The notes: generated by a model from the sequence alone, not told the origin. A DNA stretch of 64,000 nucleotides from G965276765 sp965276825 (GCA_965276825.1 OZ255630.1:3472001-3536000), one strand, 5' to 3'; shown: positions 16,567-24,298, counted from the stretch's first letter. Numbers and translations are program-made.

Positions 16567-17252
16567 TCACCGCGCCAGGGCCCACCGAAGGTCTACCCGG
16601 CCGGCGCGTCGCTCCGGGCTGGGCCCGGGCCGACCGGCGCCTGGTGGAGGCCGCCGCCCTCTTCCCGACGACGGTCATCGGCGACGCCATGCACCGCCTC
16701 GGCCCACTGTCCGGGACGATCGGCCCGATGTGGCCGGGGGCGCGCCTGACGGGCACCGCCTGCACGGTGTGGGTCCGAAGCGGCGACAACGCCCGGATCC
16801 ACCAGGCCATCTCCGCGGCCGAGCCGGGTGACGTGCTGGTGGTCAACGGTCACGGGTCCGTCGCCCACGCCCTCTTCGGCGAGCTGATGGCCCTCGACGC
16901 CCGGCGCCACGGCGTCGTGGGCCTCGTCGTCGACGGAGCGGTGCGGGACGTCGATGCCATGGCGGCCCTCGGGTTTCCTGTCTTCGCGGCCGGCGTGTGC
17001 CCCGCAGGCCCGACCAAGGAGGGCACCGGCGAGATCGGCTACCCGGTCGCGGTCGGCGGGGTGGTGGTCGCTCCCGGAGACCTCGTCGTGGCCGACGCCG
17101 ACGGCGTCGTGGTGGTGCCGAAGGCCGACGCCGCCGAGGTGCTCGCCGCGGCCGGGACCAAGCAGGAGTGGGAGCAGGAGCAGCGGGCGGCGCTCCGGGG
17201 GGGCGGGCCCGGGGCGCCGAGGCCGAGCGGATCAGCCAGGCCGGTCACCTGA
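16563..17252 (+). CDS. RraA-like / 4-hydroxy-4-methyl-2-oxoglutarate aldolase family protein
   Basis: A 229-residue RraA-fold protein, of usual length. The signature GVVGLVVDGAVRDVDAM and the metal/substrate region of HMG aldolases are present; TTVIGDAMHRLG is the usual opening. Members cleave 4-carboxy-4-hydroxy-2-oxoadipate or similar oxo acids to pyruvate. The GTG overlaps the upstream stop. With the FAH-family hydrolase at the head of this unit it suggests that a dioxo or hydroxy-oxo acid is imported and split. Regulator-of-RNase-E function is unlikely in this context. Confidence 0.82.
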   Translation: MITAPGPTEGLPGRRVAPGWARADRRLVEAAALFPTTVIGDAMHRLGPLSGTIGPMWPGARLTGTACTVWVRSGDNARIHQAISAAEPGDVLVVNGHGSVAHALFGELMALDARRHGVVGLVVDGAVRDVDAMAALGFPVFAAGVCPAGPTKEGTGEIGYPVAVGGVVVAPGDLVVADADGVVVVPKADAAEVLAAAGTKQEWEQEQRAALRGGGPGAPRPSGSARPVT

Positions 17253-17267
17253 GCGCCAACGGGCATG

Positions 17268-17284
17268 TAGCACTCGAGGTGCTA
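17268..17284. promoter_or_regulatory. 17-bp palindrome, operator of the Phd/VapC module
   Basis: TAGCAC-TCGAG-GTGCTA is a perfect inverted repeat. It ends inside a TATCGT -10-like box (17283-17288) that lies seven bases before the antitoxin GTG. Autorepression of Phd/YefM modules usually uses such sites. Confidence 0.6.
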
Positions 17285-17295
17285 TCGTTGTAGAC

Positions 17296-17580
17296 GTGGA
17301 ACGCATAGGTGTCAGAGAGCTCCGGCAACACGCGTCGCGGTATCTGGCGCTCGTCAAGGCCGGGGAAAGCGTGGAAGTGACCGAGCGGGGAGAGCTGATC
17401 GCCCTTCTGACGCCGCCGGAGCGGCCTCGCGGGGCACGAGACCGGCTTATCGCCGCGGGACGGCTCGTCCCCGCGGTCAGCCCGAGTGGACGGCTTCGCT
17501 CCTCACGACCCCTGCCAGTCGCTTCGGGCGAACCAACCACCCAGGAGCTGCTCGACGCCCAGCGCCAAGAGCGGCTGTGA
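17296..17580 (+). CDS. Phd/YefM-family antitoxin
   Basis: A 94-residue antitoxin. The N-terminal domain starts ERIGVRELRQHASRYLALV and continues into EVTERGELIALLTP, the classic prevent-host-death fold that binds DNA and dimerises; the C-terminus would neutralise the toxin. The GTG is the only start in this frame near the promoter. The stop overlaps the toxin start (GTGA). The -10-like box seven bases upstream predicts a leaderless mRNA. Confidence 0.85.
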   Translation: MERIGVRELRQHASRYLALVKAGESVEVTERGELIALLTPPERPRGARDRLIAAGRLVPAVSPSGRLRSSRPLPVASGEPTTQELLDAQRQERL

Positions 17581-18026
17581 TCTACCTGGACTCCTCGGCG
17601 CTGATGAAGTTGGTCCGCCGAGAGGATGAGACCGAGGCGCTACGCAGCTGGCTGGAGGCTCGACCGGAGGAGCCGGCGGTCACGAGTGAACTGGGACGAG
17701 TGGAGGTCCTCCGCGCCGCACGGAGGCTCGGCAGCGACGCGATGGCCGAAGCTCGAGCCGTCGTCGGCGACCTCGACCTGGTCCCGCTCGATCGCGCGGT
17801 CCAGGATGTCGCGTCCGAGCTGGGCGAGCCCCTGCTGCGCACGCTCGACGCGCTGCACCTCGCCTCAGCTCTGCTGCTCGGCGACGAGCTCACGTCGTTG
17901 GTCGCCTACGACCAACGACTCGCCGATGCAGCCGAGGTAGCCGGGGTGCTCGTCACTGCTCCGGGACAGCCACCACCTTCCGGAGATCGTCGAGGCCGTT
18001 CATCTTCTCGGAAGCCCCTGTCTTGA
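17577..18026 (+). CDS. VapC-family PIN-domain toxin
   Basis: A 149-residue PIN-domain ribonuclease. The active-site acids lie in IYLDSSALMKL (Asp5), LGRVEVLRA (Glu), RTLDALHLA (Asp) and YDQRLADAA (Asp). It is coupled by a 4-base overlap to a Phd-type antitoxin, a frequent VapC pairing. The C-terminal 20 residues are basic and serine-rich, longer than usual, and may be read-through into non-family sequence. Confidence 0.85.
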   Translation: MIYLDSSALMKLVRREDETEALRSWLEARPEEPAVTSELGRVEVLRAARRLGSDAMAEARAVVGDLDLVPLDRAVQDVASELGEPLLRTLDALHLASALLLGDELTSLVAYDQRLADAAEVAGVLVTAPGQPPPSGDRRGRSSSRKPLS

Positions 18027-18055
18027 AGCGCTTTACCGTATGTCAGCGAGCGGCG

Positions 18056-18481
18056 TCAACGAGCGACGGTCACGTAGGGTGCGCCGAGTGCGGCCATGGC
18101 CGAGCGGATTGCTGGACCGTCGTCACCTTCCCAGACGTACAGCGGGCCGTCGAGGTGCTCGGCTGCGGCCTCGGCCCCGAGCGTCGAGACTCGGTGGGCG
18201 TCGCTGATCTCGGCCATGCGGTAGGTGAGCAGCCGAAGGGGCACCACCTCGATGGCGTCGGGGAGCACGAGCAGCGTGCGGCCGAGCGCCCGTCGTTGCT
18301 CCGGTGACCAAGAACCGGTGAGGGTCCCGCCCCGGGCGGAGACGACGCTCTTGGAGAGTCGATAGCGGTAGAGGTTGGTGGTGGCGGGTTCGTGCTCGGC
18401 GAGCACATGAGCGAGCTCGTCGCCAACGTCGCCGGCGAGGAGGTCCCTGAGGAGGTGGTCGTCGAGGAGAGCCCTGGTCAC
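18056..18481 (-). CDS. PIN-like protein, possible toxin
   Basis: A 141-residue protein opening with TRALLDDHLLRDLLAG and ending LYVWEGDDGPAIRSAMAALG. The acid-rich start (LLDDHLL) and late DDGPAIRSA resemble PIN-like nucleases, though I cannot name the family. The GTG at 18481 is chosen because it overlaps the stop of the small upstream ORF as GTGA. The coupled small partner suggests a toxin-antitoxin relationship. It converges with the Phd/VapC module; their stops are 29 bases apart. Confidence 0.55.
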   Translation of the reverse strand: MTRALLDDHLLRDLLAGDVGDELAHVLAEHEPATTNLYRYRLSKSVVSARGGTLTGSWSPEQRRALGRTLLVLPDAIEVVPLRLLTYRMAEISDAHRVSTLGAEAAAEHLDGPLYVWEGDDGPAIRSAMAALGAPYVTVAR

Positions 18482-18609
18482 CTGGTGGCGAGGTCCGCAT
18501 CGTCGTCCAACGCCCGGACCCGGTCGGCGTGCTCGTCGGGACCGAGGAGATCGTTGAGCAAGCGCCTGCCCTCGCCTTTCGGCACCGTCAGGACCGTCGA
18601 TGCTTCCAC
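18478..18609 (-). CDS. Small acidic protein coupled to the PIN-like gene, possible antitoxin
   Basis: A 43-residue ORF from GTG 18609, ending in an acidic tail (RALDDDADLATR). The stop overlaps the PIN-like start by 4 bases, and the start overlaps the end of the small membrane ORF by 22 bases. Size, charge and coupling fit an antitoxin fragment. No DNA-binding fold is visible, so it may be truncated. Confidence 0.4.
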   Translation of the reverse strand: MEASTVLTVPKGEGRRLLNDLLGPDEHADRVRALDDDADLATR

Positions 18610-18767
18610 GCCAAGACGACCACGGCGACAGCATGTACCACGACGCACAGCACAACGATGAGGGCCAAGGCCAGGAATCCTCCAAGGGCACCGCTGTCGC
18701 CGCCCCGGTCGAACAGCCCCGAGCCGATCAAAGACCAATCGGAGTTGAGGATGCCGTTCGCGGCCAC
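18588..18767 (-). CDS. Small single-span membrane protein
   Basis: A 59-residue ORF starting at GTG 18767, with one strong membrane segment (FLALALIVVLCVVVHAVAVV) and a positive C-terminal tail (WKHRRS). It lies directly upstream of, and overlaps, the small acidic ORF. The frame stays open upstream towards the tRNA-Phe repeat, so the start is a guess. Function unknown. Confidence 0.4.
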   Translation of the reverse strand: MAANGILNSDWSLIGSGLFDRGGDSGALGGFLALALIVVLCVVVHAVAVVVLAWKHRRS

Positions 18768-18826
18768 CGCCCCACCGACGACGGTGCGCCAAGCCTCGAG
18801 CCCCCGCCGACAGTGGCCTCCGAAAC

Positions 18827-18859
18827 GAGAAGAGCCGCCCGTCGCCAGGGCGGCTTCTC
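18827..18859 (-). terminator. Hairpin, probable original terminator of the tRNA-Phe transcript
   Basis: GAGAAG(AG)CCGCCC-type left arm (18827-18840) pairs with GGGCGGCTTCTC (18848-18859) around a 7-base loop, with a 2-base bulge. It abuts the truncated tRNA-Phe copy on the side where a terminator would stand if the tRNA were still there. Confidence 0.5.
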
Positions 18860-18860
18860 C

Positions 18861-18904
18861 GTGGTCGGAGCCGGCGTCGATCCGGCGACGTCGCGCTTTT
18901 CAGG
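18861..18904. repeat. Left attachment site, duplicate of the tRNA-Phe 3' half
   Basis: Forty-four bases match 24350-24393 with one difference. They cover the tRNA-Phe from the anticodon loop (CCTGAAAA on the minus strand) to the acceptor end. The 5' half of the tRNA is missing here, so this is not a gene but the displaced end of a site-specific insertion whose integrase lies beside the intact tRNA. Confidence 0.85.
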
Positions 18905-19104
18905 TGAGCCCTGGGCTGCTTTCCCGAAGTATCCGAGAGTGGCCACGGCTAGGAGAATCGCAGTTAGAAGGCGGTATCGGGCTGGCTGACCATGTCCGCT
19001 CATGACGCTCTCGTACCGCCGTCGTCCGCTGCGTGGGGCACGCTTGGGGGCACGACCTGCCCCGATCACGCCCGCCTCGGGATATCTGCCGCAGCCCGGG
19101 GAGA

Positions 19105-19110
19105 TATACT
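19105..19110 (+). promoter_or_regulatory. Putative -10 box of island vapBC
   Basis: TATACT stands seven bases before the GTG of the antitoxin gene, again a spacing that predicts a leaderless mRNA. Confidence 0.4.
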
Positions 19111-19117
19111 TTGTCCC

Positions 19118-19324
19118 GTGACGAAGCGCTTGGTGGACGTCGATAACGAGAAGCTGGAAGCCGTCCGTTGCCTGCTCGGTACGCAGACGTTGAAGGCGAC
19201 GGTGGCTGGGGCGCTCGACGAGGTGCTCTCACTCGATCGGCGGCGGAGGGCCTTGCTCACCGAGCGGGGCGCAGCGCCGGCAGCGTTGGCTGACGCTGAC
19301 GAGCGCCGCGCTGCGTGGGGCTGA
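19118..19324 (+). CDS. VapB-family antitoxin
   Basis: A 68-residue antitoxin. TKRLVDVDNEKLEAVRCLLG followed by TVAGALDEVL is a typical ribbon-helix-helix VapB opening; the C-terminus is charged and would bind the toxin. GTG start, leaderless-type promoter. The 3' end overlaps vapC by 10 bases. It lies 200 bases inside the left end of the tRNA-Phe element, where addiction modules help retain mobile DNA. Confidence 0.8.
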   Translation: MTKRLVDVDNEKLEAVRCLLGTQTLKATVAGALDEVLSLDRRRRALLTERGAAPAALADADERRAAWG

Positions 19325-19737
19325 GGGCGTACTACCTGGGGGATACGTCCGCCCTGGCACGCCTGGGTCGAGCGGAGGTGGCCAAGCGGCTGATCCCACT
19401 CATCGAAGCGGGGCTCGTCGCTCGCTGCACTCCGACGGATCTCGAAGTCGGCTACTCGTCGACCGGGCCCCAAGATCATGTCAGGATGCGGGCGGCGAGG
19501 GCAGCTTGGCCCCGGGCAGTGATGGACCAGAAGGTGCTCGACCGGGCGGTGGACGTCCAGGACGTGCTGGCGACGCGCAGTCGCCATCGCGACGCGAAGC
19601 TCGCCGATCTGCTCATAGCGGCGGCCGCGGAGGCGGCAGGCCTGGTCGTTCTCCACTACGACCGCGACTTCGAGCTGATTGCCGACGTGACTGGCCAGCC
19701 CGTCGAGTGGGTCGTCCCTGCTGGAACCGTCCGCTGA
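19315..19737 (+). CDS. VapC-family PIN-domain toxin
   Basis: A 140-residue PIN ribonuclease. Asp10 in YYLGDTSALARL, the Glu in TDLEVGYS, the Asp in DAKLADLLIAAAA and the HYDRDFELIAD end supply the acidic centre. Normal family length. The GTG start overlaps the antitoxin. This is the partner of the preceding VapB within the tRNA-Phe element. Confidence 0.85.
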   Translation: MGLRAYYLGDTSALARLGRAEVAKRLIPLIEAGLVARCTPTDLEVGYSSTGPQDHVRMRAARAAWPRAVMDQKVLDRAVDVQDVLATRSRHRDAKLADLLIAAAAEAAGLVVLHYDRDFELIADVTGQPVEWVVPAGTVR

Positions 19738-20075
19738 CACCCGGGCACCGCTAACTGCAGCAAGCGGTGCGCCCGTGGGCAAAGGCGCCGCAGGGTGACC
19801 GCCACCCCCTGGACCGGTCGAGAAGCCAGCGGGGGCTGCCTCATATGGCGGGGGGGTCACCGGGCACCCTCTCGGGCGAGGTATGGGGGACGGCGGTCGC
19901 GCTCGCCGGGTCGGTGCCCGCCTGACCTGGGCTGTTGCGGTAGCGGGTTCGACTTACGGGATGTCGTTTCGTCTGCGGGTGGCACGAGCCGGGTGGGTTT
20001 CGTTGTTGGGGCGCCGGGATCCGCTGACGCCGGCCGGGTTACCCGGGCGTGCCTGCGGACCCTGGGCGGCGGGCG
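19738..20075. other. Gene-poor stretch in the tRNA-Phe element
   Basis: About 340 bases without a convincing coding frame on either strand. The overlapping open frames have shifting composition and no start with a ribosome-binding site. A regulatory region or decayed genes are possible; nothing specific is recognised. Confidence 0.4.
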
Positions 20076-20342
20076 ATGAGTCGGCCGGCGGTGTGGCCGC
20101 CGCGGGTGAGCGGCAACCCTGCGAATGGGCATATCTCGATGTCCACCAACGACGCTTTCTTCTCGGCGAACCGCTCGACGAACCTGGCCATCCGCACCCG
20201 GTTCTACGAGAGTCGTTATCGGGACTCGATGGCGGCGAAGTGGATACGCGTCGCCGACGACGCCGATCTGCTGGCCGAGGCTCTCGCCGACGCAGCGATG
20301 GCGTTGTGCTGCGGCGTACCGATCCCGGTCCCATACCCGTGA
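20076..20342 (+). CDS. Small hypothetical protein of the tRNA-Phe element
   Basis: Up to 88 residues from ATG 20076; an internal ATG at 20139 would give 67. The conserved-looking part is NDAFFSANRSTNLAIRTRFY, followed by an acidic helix (ADDADLLAEALADAAMAL). No family recognised. It is the first of four consecutive tiny genes on this strand and lies 12 bases before the next one, so it is probably cotranscribed. Confidence 0.45.
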   Translation: MSRPAVWPPRVSGNPANGHISMSTNDAFFSANRSTNLAIRTRFYESRYRDSMAAKWIRVADDADLLAEALADAAMALCCGVPIPVPYP

Positions 20343-20354
20343 GGAGGACGGACG

Positions 20355-20498
20355 ATGAGCGGCAAGGTGGTGTCGTTCCCAGTCCGGGGTACCCCCGCCT
20401 GGGCCGCCAACCTGCGAGAACAGATCGAGGAGCTGACGGAACGCCTCCGCGAGCTGCGGGCCGAGCTCGAGGAGATCATGGCGGAGAGGGGGTCGTGA
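20355..20498 (+). CDS. Small coiled-coil protein
   Basis: A 47-residue protein from ATG 20355 with a GAGGAGGACG site upstream. After GKVVSFPVRGTPAWAANLRE comes a heptad-like helix (EQIEELTERLRELRAELEEI) predicted to form a coiled coil. The stop overlaps the next start as GTGA. Function unknown; a small dimerisation or adaptor peptide is plausible. Confidence 0.55.
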   Translation: MSGKVVSFPVRGTPAWAANLREQIEELTERLRELRAELEEIMAERGS

Positions 20499-20698
20499 CC
20501 GGCGCCGGGGTGGTCCTGCCGTTGTCGGTGGCCGAGCTGGCGGTGATGTCCGACGCGCTCGACACCGCGGCCATGCACCTAGCCGACGGGGGAGGGCTCA
20601 CGGTGACCGGCCGGGAGGTCGACCGGCTCAAGGAGAAGGTCAACTACCTGCTGTGGGCGTTGGAGGACAGCCTGCCGTCCGACCCGGGTCCCGCATGA
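20495..20698 (+). CDS. Small helical protein of unknown function
   Basis: A 67-residue protein with a GTG start overlapping the previous stop by 4 bases. It is mainly helical (LPLSVAELAVMSDALDTAA, then DRLKEKVNYLLWALED). It has no recognised family. The next gene overlaps its stop as ATGA, so three small genes are translationally chained. Confidence 0.55.
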   Translation: MTGAGVVLPLSVAELAVMSDALDTAAMHLADGGGLTVTGREVDRLKEKVNYLLWALEDSLPSDPGPA

Positions 20699-20982
20699 CC
20701 GCCGTGCCGGTGGCCCGCTGCGGCGAAGGGTGCGACTGGCGCGGCTGCGACAACCACGACGAGATGGTGACCTTGCAGGAGGACGGCCATGTCCTCGGCT
20801 GGATCCTCGCCCAGATGGTCATGTGGGGGGACAACGACCTCGCCGGCAAGGTCGGCCTGTTCGAGATCGGCGACTTCGTTCGAGCACACAACTGGCCCGA
20901 CCCGGTCAACGCGCGCTGGCTCGCCGACAACTTGGAGGAGATCTTCCGGGCCCTCCACCCCAAGGCGGCCGGCGACACCTGA
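20695..20982 (+). CDS. Small Cys-cluster protein of unknown function
   Basis: A 95-residue protein opening TAVPVARCGEGCDWRGCDNH, a Cys/His cluster that could bind zinc, followed by an acidic, Trp-containing helical domain (VLGWILAQMVMWGDNDLAG, then ARWLADNLEEIF). It is the last of the chained tiny genes. A perfect 14-bp palindrome (GAGCGGTACCGCTC, 20981-20994) covers its stop codon, and a UUCG hairpin follows. No family recognised. Confidence 0.55.
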   Translation: MTAVPVARCGEGCDWRGCDNHDEMVTLQEDGHVLGWILAQMVMWGDNDLAGKVGLFEIGDFVRAHNWPDPVNARWLADNLEEIFRALHPKAAGDT

Positions 20983-21010
20983 GCGGTACCGCTCAACCTT
21001 CCGCTTCGGG

Positions 21011-21030
21011 CCCCCGGCTTCGGTCGGGGG
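21011..21030 (+). terminator. UUCG hairpin after the tiny-gene operon
   Basis: CCCCCGGC-TTCG-GTCGGGGG forms an 8-bp stem with one wobble pair and a stable UUCG loop. No U-tract follows, as is common in high-GC actinobacteria. Confidence 0.55.
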
Positions 21031-21115
21031 TCTGGCGCGTCAGCGGTGCGGAAGTCCCAGGGTTCTCGGAGCCGCCACCAACCGGGCGCTGAGCCCCGCT
21101 GGGCACATTGAAGAC

Positions 21116-21301
21116 ATGGCAATGCTCATCTTCACCTCATTCCTCGCCCTGATCGCCATTGCGATCGCTGTCGTCCCCGCCGCCGTGATCCTCTGGCAGG
21201 ACGCCCACCGCCCGGCGCCCGTCGCGGGCGGCTGGAGCGTCCTCGACGAGGCCCACCTCGTGCTCCACACCGAGCAGCGTCCGGCGCTCAGCGCAAGCTG
21301 A
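21116..21301 (+). CDS. Small single-span membrane protein
   Basis: A 61-residue protein. One N-terminal membrane helix (LIFTSFLALIAIAIAVVPAA) is followed by a short cytoplasmic or external tail. No good ribosome-binding site is seen before the ATG. The gene is followed by a strong hairpin at 21333-21356. Function unknown. Confidence 0.45.
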   Translation: MAMLIFTSFLALIAIAIAVVPAAVILWQDAHRPAPVAGGWSVLDEAHLVLHTEQRPALSAS

Positions 21302-21332
21302 CACCGGACCCCCCCTTCTCCACTTCCGTCTT

Positions 21333-21356
21333 GGGCCCCTGCGAGAGCGGGGGCCC
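21333..21356. terminator. GAGA-loop hairpin
   Basis: GGGCCCCTGC and GCGGGGGCCC form a 10-bp stem with one wobble and a GAGA loop, between two convergent small membrane ORFs. It may serve both strands. Confidence 0.55.
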
Positions 21357-21403
21357 TTGCGCGTCAGGTCGTTGTGGTGCCGTCTCAGCCCTGTGGCGTC
21401 TCG

Positions 21404-21601
21404 CTATCCGTCAGGTGCTGCCACGGCGGCCTCGCGCTGGCGTCGGCGGCGATGACCGAACCAGGCCGTACCGAAGCTGAAAACCGCCGCCGGGAGGCCG
21501 ATCCATCCGGCGACCACGTGGAAGGCCAGAAGAAAGAAGCTTGCCGCCATCCCGAGGGCGGTCAAGGTGCGGTAGAGCTGCTCGTGCCGGAAGGGCCTCA
21601 C
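21404..21601 (-). CDS. Small two-helix membrane protein
   Basis: A 65-residue ORF starting at GTG 21601. It has two hydrophobic segments (TLTALGMAASFFLLAFHVVA, then LPAAVFSFGTAWFG) and a basic tail (GHRRRRQRE). No family recognised. It converges on the 61-residue membrane ORF with a hairpin between them. Confidence 0.4.
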   Translation of the reverse strand: MRPFRHEQLYRTLTALGMAASFFLLAFHVVAGWIGLPAAVFSFGTAWFGHRRRRQREAAVAAPDG

Positions 21602-21883
21602 GGTCTAATCGTATGAGTCGTGAGCCGGTCCCGCTGGGCTCGACTTGTCCGAAAATGGCAGAGTCTCCAAATCCGGACAGCCACCGCCAGCGACCCGAGA
21701 CCGTCACCGGCTGGGTACACCGCATCGGCCGGCCGAAGTCATCGCCGACGACCCAGGCGAGGCAGCCTGGAGGCGTGACCACGAGTCGAGCATGTCGTCG
21801 ATCATCGGGCCACGCAAGCGCGGTGGTGTGACGGTCCGGCCGTGATCCGCGCCGGCCAAGCGGGCCTCCGCGATGCTGCACGT

Positions 21884-22603
21884 ATGACGATCCTCGCTGC
21901 CACCTCGGGGGCGGACCTAGCAGTTGCGTTCGGTACGTGTGGCGCCTTTGGCACGTCGCTGTTCGTGGCCATCTACGCGGTTCGCCAGTTCGGTGCCGCC
22001 CGACGCCTCCGAGAAGATCAGGCTAGGCCCTACGTCTACGTCGACTTCGAGGTGGACGAGCGGCAGATGATCTTCATCACCGTCAAAAACGGGGGTAAGA
22101 CCGGAGCATCGGACGTGTCCTTCAAATGCGAGCCTGCCCTGCGGTCGTCTCGCGACGATCCCAGCGTTGAGGGACGGTCGTTGCCCAGTGGGTTTCTCGA
22201 CCAAGGCTGGGCGCATCTGCCGCCCGGCAAGGTCATCACGTCCTGGTTCGACACGAGCCCGCATCACGCCGCCGCGAAGCTGCCCGACCGGTACGAGGTG
22301 ACGGCGAACTACAAGGCGCCTGCACTGAAGAACCGCGCGCTCGGCCCGGAGACGTTCGTCCTCGACCTCTCGTCGTACCGGGGCCGGTGGAATCAGAGCC
22401 CGAAGGCACTCCCCGAGCTGGTGGACGTTGCGAAGGAGATGGTTCAGGAGTTCAAAGGGTGGTCCGGCTCGAAACCGCTCGGAGTGGTCGGCCAGGATCG
22501 GCACCAATACGAGCAGGAGACTGCTCAGCAGCACGCCATCTGGCTAGCTGACATAGAACAGCTGGCTCAGCAGGACGAAGGCGGGTCACCTTCCACGGAG
22601 TAG
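21884..22603 (+). CDS. Hypothetical protein with N-terminal membrane helix
   Basis: About 239 residues from ATG 21884 (a further in-frame start lies at 21842). A single N-terminal membrane segment (FGTCGAFGTSLFVAIYAVRQ) is followed by ARPYVYVDFEVDERQ and MIFITVKNGGKTGASDVSF, a soluble domain resembling conserved proteins of unknown function in actinobacteria. The last 40 residues are polar and Gln-rich. Base composition is lower in GC than the neighbouring chromosome, fitting mobile DNA. Confidence 0.5.
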   Translation: MTILAATSGADLAVAFGTCGAFGTSLFVAIYAVRQFGAARRLREDQARPYVYVDFEVDERQMIFITVKNGGKTGASDVSFKCEPALRSSRDDPSVEGRSLPSGFLDQGWAHLPPGKVITSWFDTSPHHAAAKLPDRYEVTANYKAPALKNRALGPETFVLDLSSYRGRWNQSPKALPELVDVAKEMVQEFKGWSGSKPLGVVGQDRHQYEQETAQQHAIWLADIEQLAQQDEGGSPSTE

Positions 22604-22758
22604 CGCGCCGCCCGCCGCTGTCCCATGGTGAGTCCGCGGTGCTTCGCCGACGTAGGCGACGACGGGGGCGGCTTGGGCCGGCTTGAACTGGCCGAAGATG
22701 GGTTTGCCCGAGGCGAGGCCGATCTCGATGAAGGTCTTCAGGTACGACTTGAGGGTCC
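22586..22758 (-). pseudogene. Fragment of an AAA-type (RepA/DnaB-like) ATPase
   Basis: On the minus strand the peptide TLKSYLKTFIEIGLASGKPI, then FGQFKPAQAAPVVAYVGE, resembles the Walker A region and next strand of AAA_25/RepA-like ATPases found in plasmids and integrative elements, but with a degenerate P-loop. Both ends are missing; the upstream end is cut by the IS110 fragment. It probably marks a lost replication gene. Confidence 0.45.
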
Positions 22759-22759
22759 T

Positions 22760-23032
22760 CAACCAGTGCGCTTGGTCCGCGGCGCGAACCCGTGACACCT
22801 ACCTGTCCGCCCAGTTCTGGCGTCTCGCCCGGCGGATCGGGAAGAAGAAAGCCGCGGTCGCGGTCGGCCACTCGATCCTGGTCATCGCGTGGCACCTGAT
22901 GACCAACGGCTGCGCCTACGAAGACCTCGGCGGCGACTACTTCGTCACCCGAGACGCCGACCGGGCACGCCAGCGAGCCATCTCCAACTCCAAGGCCTCG
23001 GTTTCAACGTCACCCTCGAACCCGCAGCCTGA
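22760..23032 (+). pseudogene. C-terminal fragment of an IS110-family transposase, frameshifted
   Basis: RDTYLSAQFWRLARRIGKKK, VAVGHSILVIAWHLMTNG and YEDLGGDYFVTRD match the conserved C-terminal region of IS110-group transposases. Near 22990 the frame shifts; the second frame gives the expected end LGFNVTLEPAA. The N-terminal catalytic half is absent. Confidence 0.75.
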
Positions 23033-23131
23033 CCCCCCACTGGCGAAGACCAGGCCAACCCACCCGCCTCGCCACCACGCTGGTCCTGACACTCATGGAT
23101 CGATTCTCGTTTCGGGTCAGGAGACGAACCG

Positions 23132-24263
23132 ATGAAGGGCAGCACGATCAAGCGAGGCTCGACCTGGACCGCCTACTGGTCCACGACTGACCCGGCCACC
23201 GGGAAGCGCCGGCAGCACTCCAAGGGCGGCTTCCGCATCCAGAAGGACGCGCGGGCGCATCTCAACGCGATCATGGACCAGGTCGGCCAGGGCGGCTGGA
23301 AGCCGGACACGAAGCTGACCGTCCGCCAACTCCTCGAGGACCACTGGCTGCCAGCCAAGAAGGCCGAGGGGCTTCGCCCGGCGACGGCCAGCCTCTCCCG
23401 GCGGGCGATCGACACGTGGCTGGTCCCGCACGTCGGCGGTCTCGACGTCCGCCAGCTGACACCGGCCACGCCCGGCACGCTCGCCGAGACGTTGCGGACG
23501 GCTGGCCGTCGCGGAGGGAACGGACTGTCGCCCCGGTCGGTGCAGATCGCCGTCGGGACCCTCAAGTCGGCGACGTCGTGGGCGGCCCGGAACGACCTCC
23601 TCGCCCGCGACCCGCTCGCTAACTATCGGCGGCCGAAAGTGTCTTCGCCGGTGATGAAGTCATGGAGCCCCGAGGAGGCGCGTGCCTTCCTGGCGGCGAC
23701 CGGCTCGGATCGGCTGGCTTCGGCTGGGCGCTACTCCTCACCCGGGGACTGCGCCGAGGTGAGCTGTGCGGGCTCCGCTGGGACGACGTCGACCTCGACG
23801 GCTCCAGTGTCCGGGTCGTCCGCACCCGTGTCCTCGTCGACGGCCGGCCCGAAGAGTCCCTGCCGAAGACAGCGGCCGGGCGTCGGGCCGTACCCCTCGA
23901 CGCCCGTCTCGTGGCTCTCTTGCGCCGCCACAAGGCGGTCCAATCGGCCGAGAAGCTTGCAGCCGGTGTCGCGTACGACGACGGGGGGTGGCTGGTCGCC
24001 GACGAGCTCGGCCAGCCGTATTACCCGGACAGCATCTCGGGGATGTTCGAGAAGAAGGTCAAGGCCGCCGGTCTGCGCCGGATCCGTCTCCACGACCCCC
24101 GGCACACGGCCGCCACGCTGATGTTGGCCGACGGTGTGCCGGTCAAGACCGTCGCCGACCTGCTCGGCCACGACCCCCGGTGACGTTGAGCACCTACGCC
24201 CATGCCGTGCCCGGGCTGGGTGAGGCCGCAGGGGAGGCACTCTCGGCCCGGCTGCTCGGCTGA
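23132..24263 (+). pseudogene. Tyrosine integrase of the tRNA-Phe element, two frameshifts
   Basis: A phage-type integrase of about 377 residues when its three frames are joined. The first frame holds the SAM-like binding region (MKGSTIKRGSTWTAYW onward). A shift near 23720 leads to the catalytic frame with TRGLRRGELCGLRWDDVDLD and HDPRHTAATLML; another near 24180 leads to STYAHAVPG with the catalytic Tyr. Each break could be repaired by one base. It stands 90 bases from tRNA-Phe, the expected place for the integrase of this element. A draft-assembly error cannot be excluded. Confidence 0.8.
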
Positions 24264-24298
24264 GACGCCTCCGTTGACAATCGGTTGACAAGCACGCA

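Noticed and set aside
18861..18904. Possible second tRNA-Phe
   Set aside because: The 5' half is absent; the sequence is the displaced att copy.
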